A DNA stretch of 40,027 nt, from assembly GCA_024763365.1 (NCBI GenBank), contig JANTFO010000010.1:1-40027 (forward strand), written 5' to 3'. Made by a program: the position numbers and the translations under genes. The stretch's first letter is position 1, and the number at the start of each line of letters is the position of its first letter. The notes under the pieces are model-generated. The model was not told where the DNA came from, searched no databases, and saw only the letters and a list, made by a program, of their open reading frames with translations. This document shows positions 19,193 to 25,744 of the stretch, in pieces. The stretch comes from Flavobacteriaceae bacterium. GTDB lineage: Bacteria; Bacteroidota; Bacteroidia; Flavobacteriales; Flavobacteriaceae.

Positions 19193-20134
19193 ATGTCTTC
19201 ATCTGAGTTAAGCCCAAAAGTATTTGCTTGTTCACAAAGTGAAAAATTAGCCAAAAAAATTGCAAAACATCTAAATACAAAATTAGGAAATGTAAAACTG
19301 CAAAATTTTAGTGATGGGGAGTTTCAACCTGCTTTCGAAGAATCCGTAAGAGGCAGGCGTGTTTTTATTGTCGGGTCTACAATGCCACCGGCAGACAACC
19401 TGATGGAACTCCTACTATTATTAGACGCTGCCAAAAGAGCGTCTGCCCGACACATTACAGCCGTAATCCCTTATTTTGGTTGGGCACGCCAAGATAGAAA
19501 AGACAAACCTCGTGTTGCTATAGGTGCGAAACTGGTGGCGAACTTGATACAAAGCGCAGGTGCTACCCGAATCATGACCATGGACCTGCATGCCGACCAA
19601 ATCCAAGGTTTTTTTGAAAAACCCGTTGACCATCTATATGCATCTACCATATTTCTTCCGGAGATTAAAAAAATGGAATTGGACAATTTGGTCATTGCTT
19701 CTCCCGATATGGGAGGTTCTAAAAGAGCCTATGCGTATTCAAAATATCTAAATTCTGAAGTAGTAATTTGCTATAAACAAAGAAAAAAAGCCAATGTGAT
19801 CAGCAAAATGGAACTAATTGGTTATGTAAAAGGTAAAAATGTTATTCTGGTCGATGATATGGTTGATACAGCCGGAACACTTGTCAAAGCAGCCGATTTA
19901 ATGATGAAAAGAGGTGCTTTGAGTGTGCGTGCTATAGCTACTCACGCTATACTTTCAGGAGATGCTCATAATCGTATCAGCGAGTCAAAATTAGAAGAAT
20001 TAATAGTGACTGATACTATTCCTTTAAAATTTAAAAATAATAAGATAAAAGTTGTATCTTGCGCCCCCTTATTTGCTGAGGTTATGCAGATGGTGCATAG
20101 CAATGCTTCAATAAGCGGACAGTTTTTAATGTAA
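19193..20134 (+). CDS. prs: Ribose-phosphate pyrophosphokinase
   Basis: A 313-residue enzyme of standard length. Motifs are NFSDGEFQPAFEESVRG, the flexible-loop segment GWARQDRKDKPR, the divalent-cation motif TMDLHADQIQGFF, SPDMGGSKRA, and the PRPP loop VILVDDMVDTAGT. It makes PRPP from ribose-5-phosphate and ATP for nucleotide, histidine and tryptophan synthesis. It is followed 17 bp later by the L25 gene, a pairing (prs-ctc) widely seen in bacteria, so the two are probably co-transcribed. Confidence 0.97.
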   Translation: MSSSELSPKVFACSQSEKLAKKIAKHLNTKLGNVKLQNFSDGEFQPAFEESVRGRRVFIVGSTMPPADNLMELLLLLDAAKRASARHITAVIPYFGWARQDRKDKPRVAIGAKLVANLIQSAGATRIMTMDLHADQIQGFFEKPVDHLYASTIFLPEIKKMELDNLVIASPDMGGSKRAYAYSKYLNSEVVICYKQRKKANVISKMELIGYVKGKNVILVDDMVDTAGTLVKAADLMMKRGALSVRAIATHAILSGDAHNRISESKLEELIVTDTIPLKFKNNKIKVVSCAPLFAEVMQMVHSNASISGQFLM

Positions 20135-20151
20135 ATTATTTTAATTTTATT

Positions 20152-20811
20152 ATGCAATCAATTACAATCAAAGGATCTAAAAGAGAAAGCGTAGGCAAGA
20201 AAGCTACTCGAGTACTACGTAATGCTGATAAGGTTCCTTGCGTGATATACGGCGAGGGTGAACCAGTACATTTTTCAGCAGACGAAATTACATTCAAGCC
20301 TTTAGTATATACTCCGAATGTATATTTTGCAAATATTGAATTGGACAACGGGGAAACTTATAATGCAGTGATGCAAGACATCCAGTTTCATCCGGTGAGT
20401 GAAAGAATTCTTCACATTGACTTTTACCAATTAAACAAAGAAAAACCATTGAACATCAATCTTCCTGTAAAATTAGAAGGTACTTCAGTAGGGGTCAGAA
20501 ATGGTGGTGTATTGCGTTTCCCAAATCGTAAATTATCAGTTACAGCACTCCCAGATGATCTACCTGATTTCTTAACGGTAGATATTTCAAAGCTTAAAAT
20601 TGGTGATAAGTTCTTTGTAAGAGAATTCGACGAAGAAAAACTCACTTTTAACCACCCCGGAGATATGGTAGTTTGCCAAGTAAGAACAGCTAGAGCTGCT
20701 ATAGTTGATGCTGTCGAAGAAGAGGAAGAAGGCGAGGAAGGTGAAGAAGGTGCAACTGAAGGCGGTGATGCCCCAGCTGAAAGTGGTGGAGACACCCCTG
20801 CAGAAGAATAA
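20152..20811 (+). CDS. rplY: 50S ribosomal protein L25 / general stress protein Ctc
   Basis: A 219-residue CTC-type L25. The N-terminal 5S-rRNA-binding domain (~1-95) has GSKRESVGKKATRVLR and VPCVIYGEGE. The TL5-like C-terminal beta domain (~96-185) includes LPVKLEGTSVGVRNGG. The protein ends in a highly acidic, low-complexity tail (about 30 residues rich in E, G and A). It binds 5S rRNA on the large subunit. The tail is typical of long L25 proteins of this phylum, and its function is unknown. Expression with prs links ribosome and nucleotide supply. Confidence 0.95.
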   Translation: MQSITIKGSKRESVGKKATRVLRNADKVPCVIYGEGEPVHFSADEITFKPLVYTPNVYFANIELDNGETYNAVMQDIQFHPVSERILHIDFYQLNKEKPLNINLPVKLEGTSVGVRNGGVLRFPNRKLSVTALPDDLPDFLTVDISKLKIGDKFFVREFDEEKLTFNHPGDMVVCQVRTARAAIVDAVEEEEEGEEGEEGATEGGDAPAESGGDTPAEE

Positions 20812-20862
20812 ATAACAACTCAAATTTTTTGAGAAGTATTTTTTCAAAATTTGAAATTTTGA

Positions 20863-20870
20863 TATATTTG
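20863..20870 (+). promoter_or_regulatory. Predicted -7 element of tRNA-Phe
   Basis: TATATTTG is an exact TAnnTTTG match, 26 bp before the tRNA, and is followed by GCATGCTC, identical to the sequence after the tRNA-Cys -7 element. Confidence 0.65.
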
Positions 20871-20896
20871 CATGCTCATTTTAAATATGAGTATCT

Positions 20897-20969
20897 GGTA
20901 CCTTAGCTCAGTTGGTAGAGCAAAGGACTGAAAATCCTTGTGTCCCTGGTTCGATTCCTGGAGGTACCA
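20897..20969 (+). tRNA. tRNA-Phe (GAA)
   Basis: A 73-nt cloverleaf starting GGTACCTTAGCTCAGTTGG. The anticodon loop CTGAAAA holds GAA, the T arm is CCTGGTTCGATTCCTGG, and acceptor GGTACCT pairs with AGGTACC, with discriminator A73. CCA is not encoded. Its 3' half is duplicated, in altered form, 350 bp downstream. Confidence 0.97.
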
Positions 20970-21120
20970 CACAAAAAGCCCTGAATAACAGGGCTTTTTT
21001 ATTTAATAATTGTCAATGCATTATTTTTATATCATTTACAGCTATTCAACTGATTCTTACTACATTGGTGAAACACAAGATTTAGAAAATAGAATTATTA
21101 AACATAATAATCATACATTC
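20940..21120 (+). repeat. Direct repeat copy A: tRNA-Phe 3' end, terminator, 5' half of GIY-YIG gene
   Basis: This 181-bp stretch runs from the variable/T-arm region of tRNA-Phe through its terminator into codon ~35 of the GIY-YIG gene. It is almost identical to copy B at 21298-21488. Differences are few: the T-arm insert in copy B, a few bases after the terminator, and one substitution (ACATTGG against ACATCGG) in the gene. Confidence 0.93.
20973..21000 (+). terminator. Terminator of tRNA-Phe
   Basis: AAAAAGCCCTG pairs with CAGGGCTTTTT around the loop AATAA, followed by T. It starts 4 bp after the tRNA and lies just before the GIY-YIG ORF. Confidence 0.93.
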
Positions 21121-21291
21121 CAAAAAGCCTATACCAAAAAAGCAAAAGATTGGGAATACGTCTTAAAATATGAATGTGGCAATAGGTCGAATGCTCAAAA
21201 AATTGAGAGGTTTGTCAAAAAAATGAAAAGCAGCGTATTTATTCAAAAACTGATAAAAAATCCAAATATCATAGCGGAACTACCTATTTAA
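21016..21291 (+). CDS. GIY-YIG nuclease domain protein (UPF0213-like)
   Basis: The track gives a TTG start at 21010; the ATG two codons later (21016) yields MHYFYIIYSYSTDSYYIGET, where YFYIIY...YYIG is the GIY-YIG core. The protein has 91 residues, a stand-alone single domain of the UPF0213/YhbQ size. The conserved family Arg follows in LENRIIKHN, and the C-terminal half has the typical KIERFVKKMKS segment. The predicted activity is metal-dependent DNA cleavage; the biological role is unknown. No promoter is seen between the tRNA terminator and the ATG, so expression may depend on read-through from tRNA-Phe. Its 5' half, with the tRNA end, is repeated downstream, suggesting a mobile or recombination-prone unit. 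Confidence 0.85.
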   Translation: MHYFYIIYSYSTDSYYIGETQDLENRIIKHNNHTFQKAYTKKAKDWEYVLKYECGNRSNAQKIERFVKKMKSSVFIQKLIKNPNIIAELPI

Positions 21292-21297
21292 CAAGAA

Positions 21298-21488
21298 GTG
21301 TCCTGGTTCCCCCGATGATTCGGGGCTGGAGGTACCACACAAAAAGCCCTGAATAACAGGGCTTTTTTGATTTATAATTGTCAATGCATTATTTTTATAT
21401 CATTTACAGCTATTCAACTGATTCTTACTACATCGGTGAAACACAAGATTTAGAAAATAGAATTATTAAACATAATAATCATACATTC
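21298..21488 (+). repeat. Direct repeat copy B with altered tRNA-Phe 3' remnant
   Basis: A 191-bp copy of 20940-21120. It begins GTGTCCTGGTTC, then holds an inserted palindrome CCCCGATGATTCGGGG in the T-loop position, then CTGGAGGTACCACAC as in the tRNA 3' end, the same terminator, and 35 codons of the GIY-YIG gene. No tRNA 5' half is present, so it is not a tRNA gene. Confidence 0.93.
21341..21368 (+). terminator. Duplicated copy of the tRNA-Phe terminator
   Basis: Identical stem and loop (AAAAAGCCCTG / AATAA / CAGGGCTTTTTT) within repeat copy B. It would terminate transcripts leaving the full-length GIY-YIG gene. Confidence 0.88.
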
Positions 21489-21539
21489 TATAAAAACCAT
21501 TACAAAAAGACTTCAGGCAAATATTATAAGTCTTACTAA
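21384..21539 (+). pseudogene. Truncated second copy of the GIY-YIG gene
   Basis: The ATG at 21384 opens a 51-codon frame whose first 35 residues are identical to the upstream gene (through KHNNHTF). It then diverges abruptly to YKNHYKKTSGKYYKSY and a stop. It lacks the C-terminal half of the domain, so nuclease activity is not expected. The different tail may come from another family member joined at this point. The ORF is too short for the track. Confidence 0.8.
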
Positions 21540-21604
21540 AAATTGAGAACTTAATAGTTTTTCTCTAGTTTTTATACTTAAAAAGTTTGAATAACTTTAA
21601 GGTA

Positions 21605-23038
21605 TCAGCTAAACAAATACCATAGTTGTGTTGTAAAAAAAGTGACTATCAGACCTAATGCAATAGGTAAAAAAGTAGAAACCAATGTCCATTTAAGACT
21701 TTTTGTCTCCTTATAAATAGTCATAATTGTAGTTGAACAAGGATTGTGTAATAAGCTGAAAAGCATCAAATTAATTCCTGTTAATAATGTCCAACCACCG
21801 GCTTGCAATATTTGAGCAGTATCGTGTATAGAGTCCATCTCAAACATCACTCCAGTTCCTTCACCAACGCCTGATATATTGGCACTCAATACAGTAAGCA
21901 TCAGGATAGTTGGAATCACAATTTCATTAGCCGGAATTGCAATTATATATGCCAAAAGAATGACCCCATTCAAACCAAAAATAAATGCAAAAGGGCCTGA
22001 CCACTTGATAAAATACGCTGCAATACTCAACTCCCCGATATGGATATTAGCCACCAACCAAATAAGAATTCCGGCTGGAATAGCAAATACAATTGCTCTA
22101 TAGAGAACTATTAATGTTCTGTCAATCAGAGATGTATAAAGTGTTCGCCATATTCTTGGTGGACGATAAGGTGGTAATTCCAAACTAAATGATGAAGCCT
22201 CACCTCGCAATACAGTTCTGCTTAAACCCCAAGATACCAGTAAACTAAAAAATATTCCCAAAATTGCAACAAAAACCACAGAGGCTGCAGAAACCAAACC
22301 GGCTAAACTGGCAGGGACTAATCCACCAATAAAAATACTTGCAATCAAAATTTGCGTAGGCCACCTGCCATTACACAGGGAAAAATTATTTGTAATGATG
22401 GCAATTAATCTTTCACGTGGACTATCAATTACTCTTGCAGCAACTACACCTGCAGCATTACAACCAAATCCCATACTCATAGTCAAAGCCTGTTTTCCGT
22501 GAGCACCTGCTTTTCGGAATAGATTATCCATATTAAAAGCTACTCTTGGCAAATATCCTAAATCTTCCAATAAAGTAAATAACGGAAAAAATATAGCCAT
22601 AGGCGGTAACATAACAGCTATTACCCAGGCCATTGATAAATAGGCCCCATCAATTAAAACACCATCTAACCACCAAGGTAAATGTAGCGCATTTGCAAAA
22701 TTCTTTAAGATAGGATGAATAGTATCTATTAACAAATCAGCCAGTAAAGAAGAAGGGTAATTAGCTCCCGCTATAGTAATCCAAAAAACCAACGCTAAAA
22801 TAACAACCATCAATGGAAATCCTAACCATCTGCTCGTTATCAGCTTATCTATCTTTAAATCAAAACTATAGACCTGTTTTCCATCTTTTTGTTTTACAGT
22901 TTTATGTGCTATATGGGAAGCTTCCTCATAGATTGTTTCTACAATAGAATCGTGAAAATCACTCCCCAAATCCCACCTTGCTGCATTCGCTTCCGAAATA
23001 ATTTCATCACCTATTGATTGTAAATTGTCTTTATTCAT
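21605..23038 (-). CDS. feoB: FeoB membrane (gate/core) subunit, separate from its G-domain
   Basis: A 477-residue polytopic protein equal to the C-terminal part of FeoB. After a ~65-residue soluble start (end of the helical GDI-like region) come membrane segments, including the FeoB signatures [27 protein letters not shown] and GFGCNAAG. The first gate motif reads [12 protein letters not shown] instead of the better known S-C-x-A-R-L-P-type sequence, so this is a divergent FeoB subgroup. It would move Fe(II), or possibly another divalent metal, across the inner membrane. It starts 16 bp after the G-domain gene and in a different frame, so the split is real in this sequence. Last gene of the operon; no strong terminator hairpin was seen after it. 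Confidence 0.88.
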   Translation of the reverse strand: MNKDNLQSIGDEIISEANAARWDLGSDFHDSIVETIYEEASHIAHKTVKQKDGKQVYSFDLKIDKLITSRWLGFPLMVVILALVFWITIAGANYPSSLLADLLIDTIHPILKNFANALHLPWWLDGVLIDGAYLSMAWVIAVMLPPMAIFFPLFTLLEDLGYLPRVAFNMDNLFRKAGAHGKQALTMSMGFGCNAAGVVAARVIDSPRERLIAIITNNFSLCNGRWPTQILIASIFIGGLVPASLAGLVSAASVVFVAILGIFFSLLVSWGLSRTVLRGEASSFSLELPPYRPPRIWRTLYTSLIDRTLIVLYRAIVFAIPAGILIWLVANIHIGELSIAAYFIKWSGPFAFIFGLNGVILLAYIIAIPANEIVIPTILMLTVLSANISGVGEGTGVMFEMDSIHDTAQILQAGGWTLLTGINLMLFSLLHNPCSTTIMTIYKETKSLKWTLVSTFLPIALGLIVTFFTTQLWYLFS

Positions 23039-23054
23039 GCTTATTCAATATATT

Positions 23055-23840
23055 TTATATAGCAAATCTTTCTTCTCTTAGATTTCCAATTTCTCCAGAA
23101 CGAATGGCCTCAATAATACTATTATCTCCCTCTAATAAACGCATAGCTACCCATTTTACATTTGGTAAATCAGGGTAAACTTCTAGAATTTTATTCGATA
23201 ATTTGACAATGGCATTGTTAAGATTCTTAGAATGCTTCTTTATCTTTCTGGGTTTACATACATATTTACCTGAGGCCACTTCGTGTATTGCTTGTAGTAA
23301 TTCATCCATCCCTTGTTTACTTCTCGCCGATGTGGGTATTACCGGAATACCTAATTCCTTTGAAAGTAAACGTATGTCAATTTCTATGTGATTTCTAGCT
23401 GCTTCATCAATGAGGTTTACACATAGAACTGCCCTGTTAGTCAACTCCAATATTTGCAAAACCAAATTTAAATTACGTTGTAAACGAGTAGCATCGGCAA
23501 TGACAACTGTTACGTCAGGCTTTCCAAAAAGAATAAAATCACGAGCCACTTCCTCGTCTTTACTAGTAGACAGTAAAGAATAAGTGCCGGGTAAGTCTAT
23601 AACTTTATATTTTTTTTCGTTAAATCTAAACCCTCCTTCTGCTCTTACCACTGTTTTCCCTGGCCAATTACCGGTATGTTGATGCAAACCGGTCAAGTTA
23701 TTAAAAACAGTACTTTTTCCGGTATTGGGGTTGCCTGCCAGTGCAATAACATAATCTACATTTTGAAGATTTAATCCCAATTTGATGAGATTAGCTTTAT
23801 GATGTACCGGACAATTTTCACAATTATTAGGAGTGTGCAT
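23055..23840 (-). CDS. feoB: FeoB GTPase domain as a separate protein
   Basis: The track start (23864) overlaps the upstream gene by 38 bp; the ATG at 23840 (MHTPNNCENCPVHHK) cuts this to 14 bp and is my choice, though either is possible (261 or 269 residues). It has G1 GNPNTGKS, G3 DLPGTYSLLS, G4 NLID and G5 TSAR, then a helical region ending in EGDNSIIEAI, where FeoB normally continues into the GDI and membrane domains. The N-terminal CENCPVHH is Cys/His-rich and may bind metal (inference). With the next gene it makes up one complete FeoB (about 740 residues in total). Confidence 0.9.
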   Translation of the reverse strand: MHTPNNCENCPVHHKANLIKLGLNLQNVDYVIALAGNPNTGKSTVFNNLTGLHQHTGNWPGKTVVRAEGGFRFNEKKYKVIDLPGTYSLLSTSKDEEVARDFILFGKPDVTVVIADATRLQRNLNLVLQILELTNRAVLCVNLIDEAARNHIEIDIRLLSKELGIPVIPTSARSKQGMDELLQAIHEVASGKYVCKPRKIKKHSKNLNNAIVKLSNKILEVYPDLPNVKWVAMRLLEGDNSIIEAIRSGEIGNLREERFAI

Positions 23841-24900
23841 GTTCTTTGATTTTGATTCGATCAATAAAAATTAGCCCTGCTTCCTTTTTTCGAATTCCTA
23901 TAGTTGTTCCCATAACATTATAGGCCACCGGGTTTCCTGAAGCACTTTTCATCAAAGCTTTAATCCTACTACCGGGAACAATACCCAAATCCAATAAACG
24001 ACGACGTTGTGGGCCTCGACAATTTGTTGATATACCTTTAATGATAGCTTCATCTCCAATTTCTAGAGATGAAAGAAGTTCATGTTTTTGAGGTAAAATT
24101 GTTTTATGATCATCTTTTTCAACTTTAACTTGTCCAGCAAAAAGTGGTGTCAAAGTACATTCTTCACCATCAGCAACAAAGGTGATTTTTTTATCATTCA
24201 CCTCAGTAATATATACAGACATACCAGGGTGCAAACCTAAAACATTCAGTTGTTCAAAAATGCTACTGGGTTCATCCTCAAGATGAATAATCTTTCCCAT
24301 TTCTCTTTCCTTCATTGTGTTTAATAACACACCCTTTGCATCTGGTAATTCTCCTTTTTTGGTAGGTATAGGATCCCCATGCGGGTCAAAAACGGGATTG
24401 CCGATACTGGCAGCTAATATTTCTATTTTTTCTTGTGAAACATGATGTTCTAATCTGTCTGCAACATTATGCCAATCAGTAGGTTTTACACCTGTTTGAT
24501 CCGCCAAATATCGTTCCCAAACCCGATGAATTCTTATGATGCGTAAGGCATAAGATCTTCCTTCATCTGTCAAGGTAACAAACTGATTTTCAAAATGAAT
24601 AAATTCTAGCTCCATGAGCTTCCCAATGAGCTCTCCGGCAGTATCTGTTGCGATATTCAGATTTCCTGCTATTGCATTTATATCGCATTTTACTTTGTTA
24701 TATTCACAATCAAAAATAAATTTTAATGCATCCTCTAACTGTATCCGCTTGTTATGACGGTAAATTTTTGTTAGCCACTCTAACCCCCCATTTCTCGGCC
24801 AAAAAAACCAAATTAAAAAAGTCAATATAAGTAACCCGATGACTAACATAACTGCCGGATGCCTGGCATCTGCATTAACTATGTAATTGGTAATTATCAT
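23827..24900 (-). CDS. Membrane-anchored DtxR-family regulator fused to FeoA
   Basis: A 357-residue fusion. Residues ~16-35 are a hydrophobic helix (AVMLVIGLLILTFLIWFFW). Residues ~50-115 form a DtxR-type winged helix, ~115-175 the dimerisation/metal domain (HRVWERYL, ADRLEHH), followed by the family motif DPHGDPIP. Residues ~205-265 form an SH3-like domain, and ~275-350 a FeoA domain (GDEAIIKGISTNCRGPQRRRLLDLGIVPG). At the position of the DtxR Cys ligand there is Asp, closer to MntR-type sites. Next to feoB, it could act as the FeoA partner of the transporter and sense metal at the membrane; whether it still binds DNA is unknown. The start lies 3 bp after the stop of the smaller DtxR gene. 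Confidence 0.88.
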   Translation of the reverse strand: MIITNYIVNADARHPAVMLVIGLLILTFLIWFFWPRNGGLEWLTKIYRHNKRIQLEDALKFIFDCEYNKVKCDINAIAGNLNIATDTAGELIGKLMELEFIHFENQFVTLTDEGRSYALRIIRIHRVWERYLADQTGVKPTDWHNVADRLEHHVSQEKIEILAASIGNPVFDPHGDPIPTKKGELPDAKGVLLNTMKEREMGKIIHLEDEPSSIFEQLNVLGLHPGMSVYITEVNDKKITFVADGEECTLTPLFAGQVKVEKDDHKTILPQKHELLSSLEIGDEAIIKGISTNCRGPQRRRLLDLGIVPGSRIKALMKSASGNPVAYNVMGTTIGIRKKEAGLIFIDRIKIKEHAHS

Positions 24901-24903
24901 TAT

Positions 24904-25563
24904 TTAATCAATAGTTTGTTTTACATAAATCACATTAGTTACTTGATTATTCAATAACATTTTCTGAGCTCCGATATTGATTTCTGTCATACCATTTAGA
25001 AATTGTTTTTCAACGCCAATTTTAGTTCCAACATTTATTTGATTAGCTGCACAAAAGTCAAAAAAATCCTTATCTGAACTGTTTAATCGTAAAACTTCGT
25101 AAGTTTTGCCTGCGATAGAGTGCATCAATGAAATCTGGTTATTTTCGTAAGACAATACCCCTTTTTTGGAAGGGATTGGATCACCATGTGGATCTACAGA
25201 AGGATTGTCGAGATACTGTTCTATTTTATTTGCCAGAAAGTCTGAAGTGAAATGCTCCAAATTTTCTGCTTCACAATGAATTTCGTGTAATGACAATTCT
25301 AAAGTTTCATACAAAAAGGATTCCCAAAGTCTGTGTTTTCGCAATACATTGAGTGCTAATTTTTTTCCTGAATCTGTTAACGAAACTGGTTTGTATTTAA
25401 TATAATTTACCAAATTCTTTGCAGATAACTTTCTTGCCATGTCTGTAGCTGCAGTATTGGATATTTTTAATATTCTCGCAATAGTACTCAACTTAGTATC
25501 AGCTTCAGACAAGTGTTGCTGATTATAAACAGTTTTTACAAAATTCTCTACTGAGACCGACAT
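24904..25563 (-). CDS. DtxR/MntR-family metal-dependent transcriptional regulator
   Basis: A 219-residue soluble protein. It has an N-terminal winged helix (~1-65), a dimerisation/metal domain with HRLWESFL, EIHCEAENLEH and the motif DPHGDPIPSKKG, and a C-terminal SH3-like domain (~150-215). The ligand pattern A-E-x-L-E-H has Glu where DtxR has Cys102, as in manganese-responsive MntR proteins. It should repress its own operon when Fe(II) or Mn(II) is plentiful. First gene of the four-gene feo operon. A perfect palindrome just downstream of the predicted transcription start is the likely operator. Confidence 0.93.
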   Translation of the reverse strand: MSVSVENFVKTVYNQQHLSEADTKLSTIARILKISNTAATDMARKLSAKNLVNYIKYKPVSLTDSGKKLALNVLRKHRLWESFLYETLELSLHEIHCEAENLEHFTSDFLANKIEQYLDNPSVDPHGDPIPSKKGVLSYENNQISLMHSIAGKTYEVLRLNSSDKDFFDFCAANQINVGTKIGVEKQFLNGMTEINIGAQKMLLNNQVTNVIYVKQTID

Positions 25564-25586
25564 AATAATGTGAATTTAAAATATTA

Positions 25587-25602
25587 TTGAAGTATACTTT
25601 AA
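25587..25602. promoter_or_regulatory. Candidate metalloregulator operator
   Basis: TTGAAGTATACTTTAA contains the perfect palindrome AAGTATACTT, extended with one mismatch pair. It lies 9-24 bp past the predicted -7 element of the feo operon and 24-39 bp before the dtxR start, so a bound repressor would block early transcription. Confidence 0.55.
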
Positions 25603-25610
25603 TTTATAAA

Positions 25611-25618
25611 CAAATATA
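25611..25618 (-). promoter_or_regulatory. Predicted -7 element of the dtxR-feo operon
   Basis: TATATTTG on the minus strand matches TAnnTTTG exactly and gives a start site about 40 bp before the dtxR ATG. Confidence 0.6.
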
Positions 25619-25681
25619 CTTAATATAAATTATATGAACCCCTAATTAACATCTAAATTTTAATAGAAAAATCACTAATAA

Positions 25682-25733
25682 TATATCTTTGCAAACTAAA
25701 TCCCTATAAAAAAGTATATCTTTGTAAACTAAA
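25682..25733 (+). promoter_or_regulatory. clpP: Tandem duplicated clpP promoter
   Basis: Two 19-bp units, TATATCTTTG(C/T)AAACTAAA, start 33 bp apart (25682 and 25715). Each contains the -7 element TATCTTTG. The downstream unit would start transcription ~15 bp before the ATG, the upstream one ~48 bp before. Confidence 0.75.
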
Positions 25734-25744
25734 ATTATTACAAT

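Noticed and set aside
20424-20795. 123-codon minus-strand ORF with Ser/Pro-rich start
   Set aside because: Antisense shadow of the acidic tail and body of L25; the sequence reflects the complementary Glu/Gly codons.
21298-21338. A second tRNA-Phe gene
   Set aside because: Only the altered T-arm and acceptor 3' strand are present; no D arm, anticodon arm or 5' acceptor strand precedes it.
20940-21488. CRISPR array
   Set aside because: Only two long repeats, containing coding sequence, and no spacers of regular size.
20897-21600. Integrative element or prophage attachment at tRNA-Phe
   Set aside because: The tRNA-end repeat is there, but there is no integrase gene and the unit is under 400 bp.
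23038-23055. Split FeoB as a sequencing frameshift
   Set aside because: The gap has a stop, a 16-bp spacer and a fresh ATG; the second protein starts with a coherent soluble segment, so a natural split is more likely, though not proven.
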